Assembly (NCBI GenBank): GCA_029582265.1
Contig: CM055822.1
Location: 45,857,916 to 45,921,915, forward strand
Direction of reading: 5' to 3'
Source: Zoroaster sp. YZ-2022
Lineage: Eukaryota; Echinodermata; Asteroidea; Forcipulatida; Zoroasteridae
Length of the DNA: 64,000 nt
This document shows, piece by piece, positions 62,341 to 64,000 of the stretch. The position numbers were made by a program, and so were the translations under genes. The notes beneath the pieces are model-generated. The model made no database searches, had not been told where the DNA came from, and worked only from the letters and a program-made list of their open reading frames with translations. Each line of letters starts with the position of its first letter. Position 1 is the stretch's first letter.

Positions 62341-62926
62341 TTACAACCAATATCTCATACAAGAATATGACTAGATAAACATGTTTATATAATAAGTGAA
62401 TTTATAAAAATATTATTCAAATTAAACGAAAAATATGAACTTTTTAAAAGTATTTTTTATAGGCATATAAACCTGTCATGCTTTGAAAGCATTTAGGCAA
62501 ACTGAATTATTATAAGGTTGTCTAAAATGTGTATAAAACATTTCAGTTAACCATTATAAGTTACTAGGAGTAAGGTAGGCACAACTGCCACCCGAAACCG
62601 CAGCTTATAAACCGCAATGCTTAGGAACACAACACATTTGCAGTCGGCAACCCATATCTCAAGGTTTGCCGACAGAAACATTTATTCTGGACCAACCCTC
62701 GTTCTAGTACCTTTGATGCTTCATTTCAGTTCCGACCGAGGCTCCAAATTCCGACTGATAAGAACAATCACACCCCCACACCACCGGCTCGCACGCCCCT
62801 GTTTAGGATAATTATGTTACGCGATGAAAATCAGTCGCATTGAGCCTGAAAATGGACGGGTACCTATACCATCTTCTCCTGCCTTAATTAAGGAAAGTTT
62901 TAGTTATTCAATTTCAGTTAATCATG
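62341..62926. other. Unassigned AT-rich sequence
   Basis: No gene, RNA or clear repeat recognised. Confidence 0.3.
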
Positions 62927-62934
62927 GGCAATAT

Positions 62935-63126
62935 CAGCGGCGTAGCCACGGGGGGCCTGGGGGCACGTGCCCCCCCAGGTGCCCCCCACGAAAAATCCTC
63001 ATAGTGTCCCAAAAACAGAAAAGAAAAAGAAAAGGGAAAAAACCCATACCCCTGTCCCCCCCCCCCCCCACTGAAAAGCAATGCCCCCTGTGCCCCCTAC
63101 TGAAAAAGTCCTGGCTATGCCGCTGG
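62935..63126. mobile_element. hAT-like miniature element (192 bp)
   Basis: Ends CAGCGGCGTAGCCACGG and (inverted) CAGCGGCATAGCCAGG. GGCAATAT is duplicated at 62927-62934 and 63127-63134. The interior is C/G-run rich. Confidence 0.85.
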
Positions 63127-63483
63127 GCAATATGAAGCACTATTTTGAACATTTGTGTTAGAGAAATGTTTGTACTTGTGATATGGATTAACCGGATTTG
63201 TTGACCTTTAATTGTTCTCGTGGCCAAGAGTGCTGGGTAAGGTAACTTCTGGTTTTCTTTTTATTTCATTTTTCTTGCGCTACAATACACGATTCATATA
63301 AAGCGTACATGTACATAATACATGTACATGTACAGTACATAATATTTATTTTTATTTATTTATTTGGAATTACACTTTTGAAACAGTGGCACACGATGTA
63401 CGTAAATATCGGTGCATCCATCAAAACAATTTCTAAGTACAATAGTTACAACAATTAATATTTATAAAAATAACAATATTTAA

Positions 63484-64000
63484 CTAGAAATTCAGAGTTT
63501 GTGAACAAACTCAAGGTGTTCGGAAGTGACGGTAATTGATGTCCTCATCAATTGGGATCATTGTTAAAATGTGACTTAAGATTGTTTTCAAAAGTAAGTT
63601 GCCTTACTCATTTCAAAGAAATAGCTTTTCGGTATTGGCTTTTTCAACAGCCCTTTCCATTCGTACAAAAATGACACTGCAGTATTAAGTTAATACGATC
63701 TATGGTTTTAGAAATATTGTAGCGCATCCGTTATTGGCTTAAACGCCCAACCACACATCTATAAAATATATTTTATCCTGCAAGAGCTTTAGCCTGTGAA
63801 ACCGCAAACGTCCCCGTGAAGACCGCCAGCTGTTTTCCAGTAGATAACGATCTCAGTCTCTGCGGTTTGTAAACAATGGGCCCCAGAACCACGAGTGTCT
63901 GGTGTGTGTTAAGTCAATGGGATTTTGGCCCAGAAAAGGAATTTTGAAGAAAAAAAAATCAAAACTTTGACCTTCCGGTACGACCGGAAGCAAATGTCAG
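63484..64000 (-). mobile_element. Family 1 Helitron-like element, 3' end, running off the window
   Basis: Minus-strand end: CCGAACACCTTGAG, hairpin GAGTTTGTTCACAAACTC, TGAATTT, then CTAG (63487-63484) followed by T. The window ends in ACCTTCCGGTACGACCGGAAG, probably the first array unit. 63135-63483 to the left is unassigned. Confidence 0.5.

Overview
The window is animal nuclear DNA, AT-rich and dominated by transposable elements, with few host exons. A spliced monocarboxylate-transporter-type gene with GT-AG introns, the end of a rhodopsin-type GPCR, and the mix of BEL/Pao, Gypsy, LINE, Penelope-like, hAT-like and Helitron-like repeats suggest a marine invertebrate, perhaps an echinoderm or another invertebrate deuterostome. 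Nothing here fixes the species. No bacterial, viral or CRISPR locus was seen.

Layout. 1-246: last part of a class A GPCR (+). 295-12.5 kb: dispersed repeats, namely fold-back elements, two families of Helitron-like elements, a possible solo LTR, a nest of three inverted-repeat transposons (8.8-11.2 kb) and the 3' end of a Penelope-like element. 13004-21355: a complete BEL/Pao retrotransposon on the minus strand, with two LTRs and the 5-bp target duplication ACTGT, itself interrupted by a hAT-like element. 21.9-25.7 kb: a decayed Gypsy element (-) without an integrase core. 28056-35469: a three-unit tandem of Helitron-like elements with ~150-bp internal repeats, the middle unit split by an RTE-like LINE. 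36-41 kb: mostly unassigned, with one possible spliced non-coding transcript. 41-47 kb: small repeats, a tRNA-derived SINE and hAT-like miniature elements. 47806-53412: the only complete host gene seen, a four-exon SLC16-like transporter (-), with a Penelope fragment carrying a hammerhead-ribozyme-like sequence and a tRNA-like sequence in intron 1. 54-64 kb: a Penelope-derived palindrome, two L2/CR1-like LINE copies head to tail, a full-length Helitron-like element with its ~150-bp array, and a TTCG-rich minisatellite element.

The most interesting system is the Helitron-like set. Two unrelated-looking sequence families share one architecture: a palindrome holding a subterminal repeat at the 5' end, an internal tandem array, and at the 3' end the inverted subterminal repeat, a hairpin and CTAG followed by T. 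Both also form head-to-tail tandems in which the upstream neighbour's 3' CTAG is joined to the same internal point, just after the 5' palindrome. This matches what is known of Helentron-associated interspersed elements, but no Rep/helicase protein lies in the window. A second notable item is the hammerhead-like motif at 51878-51922.

The retroelement reading frames carry many single-base frameshifts and stops, whereas the transporter exons join cleanly. The damage therefore looks like element decay rather than poor assembly.
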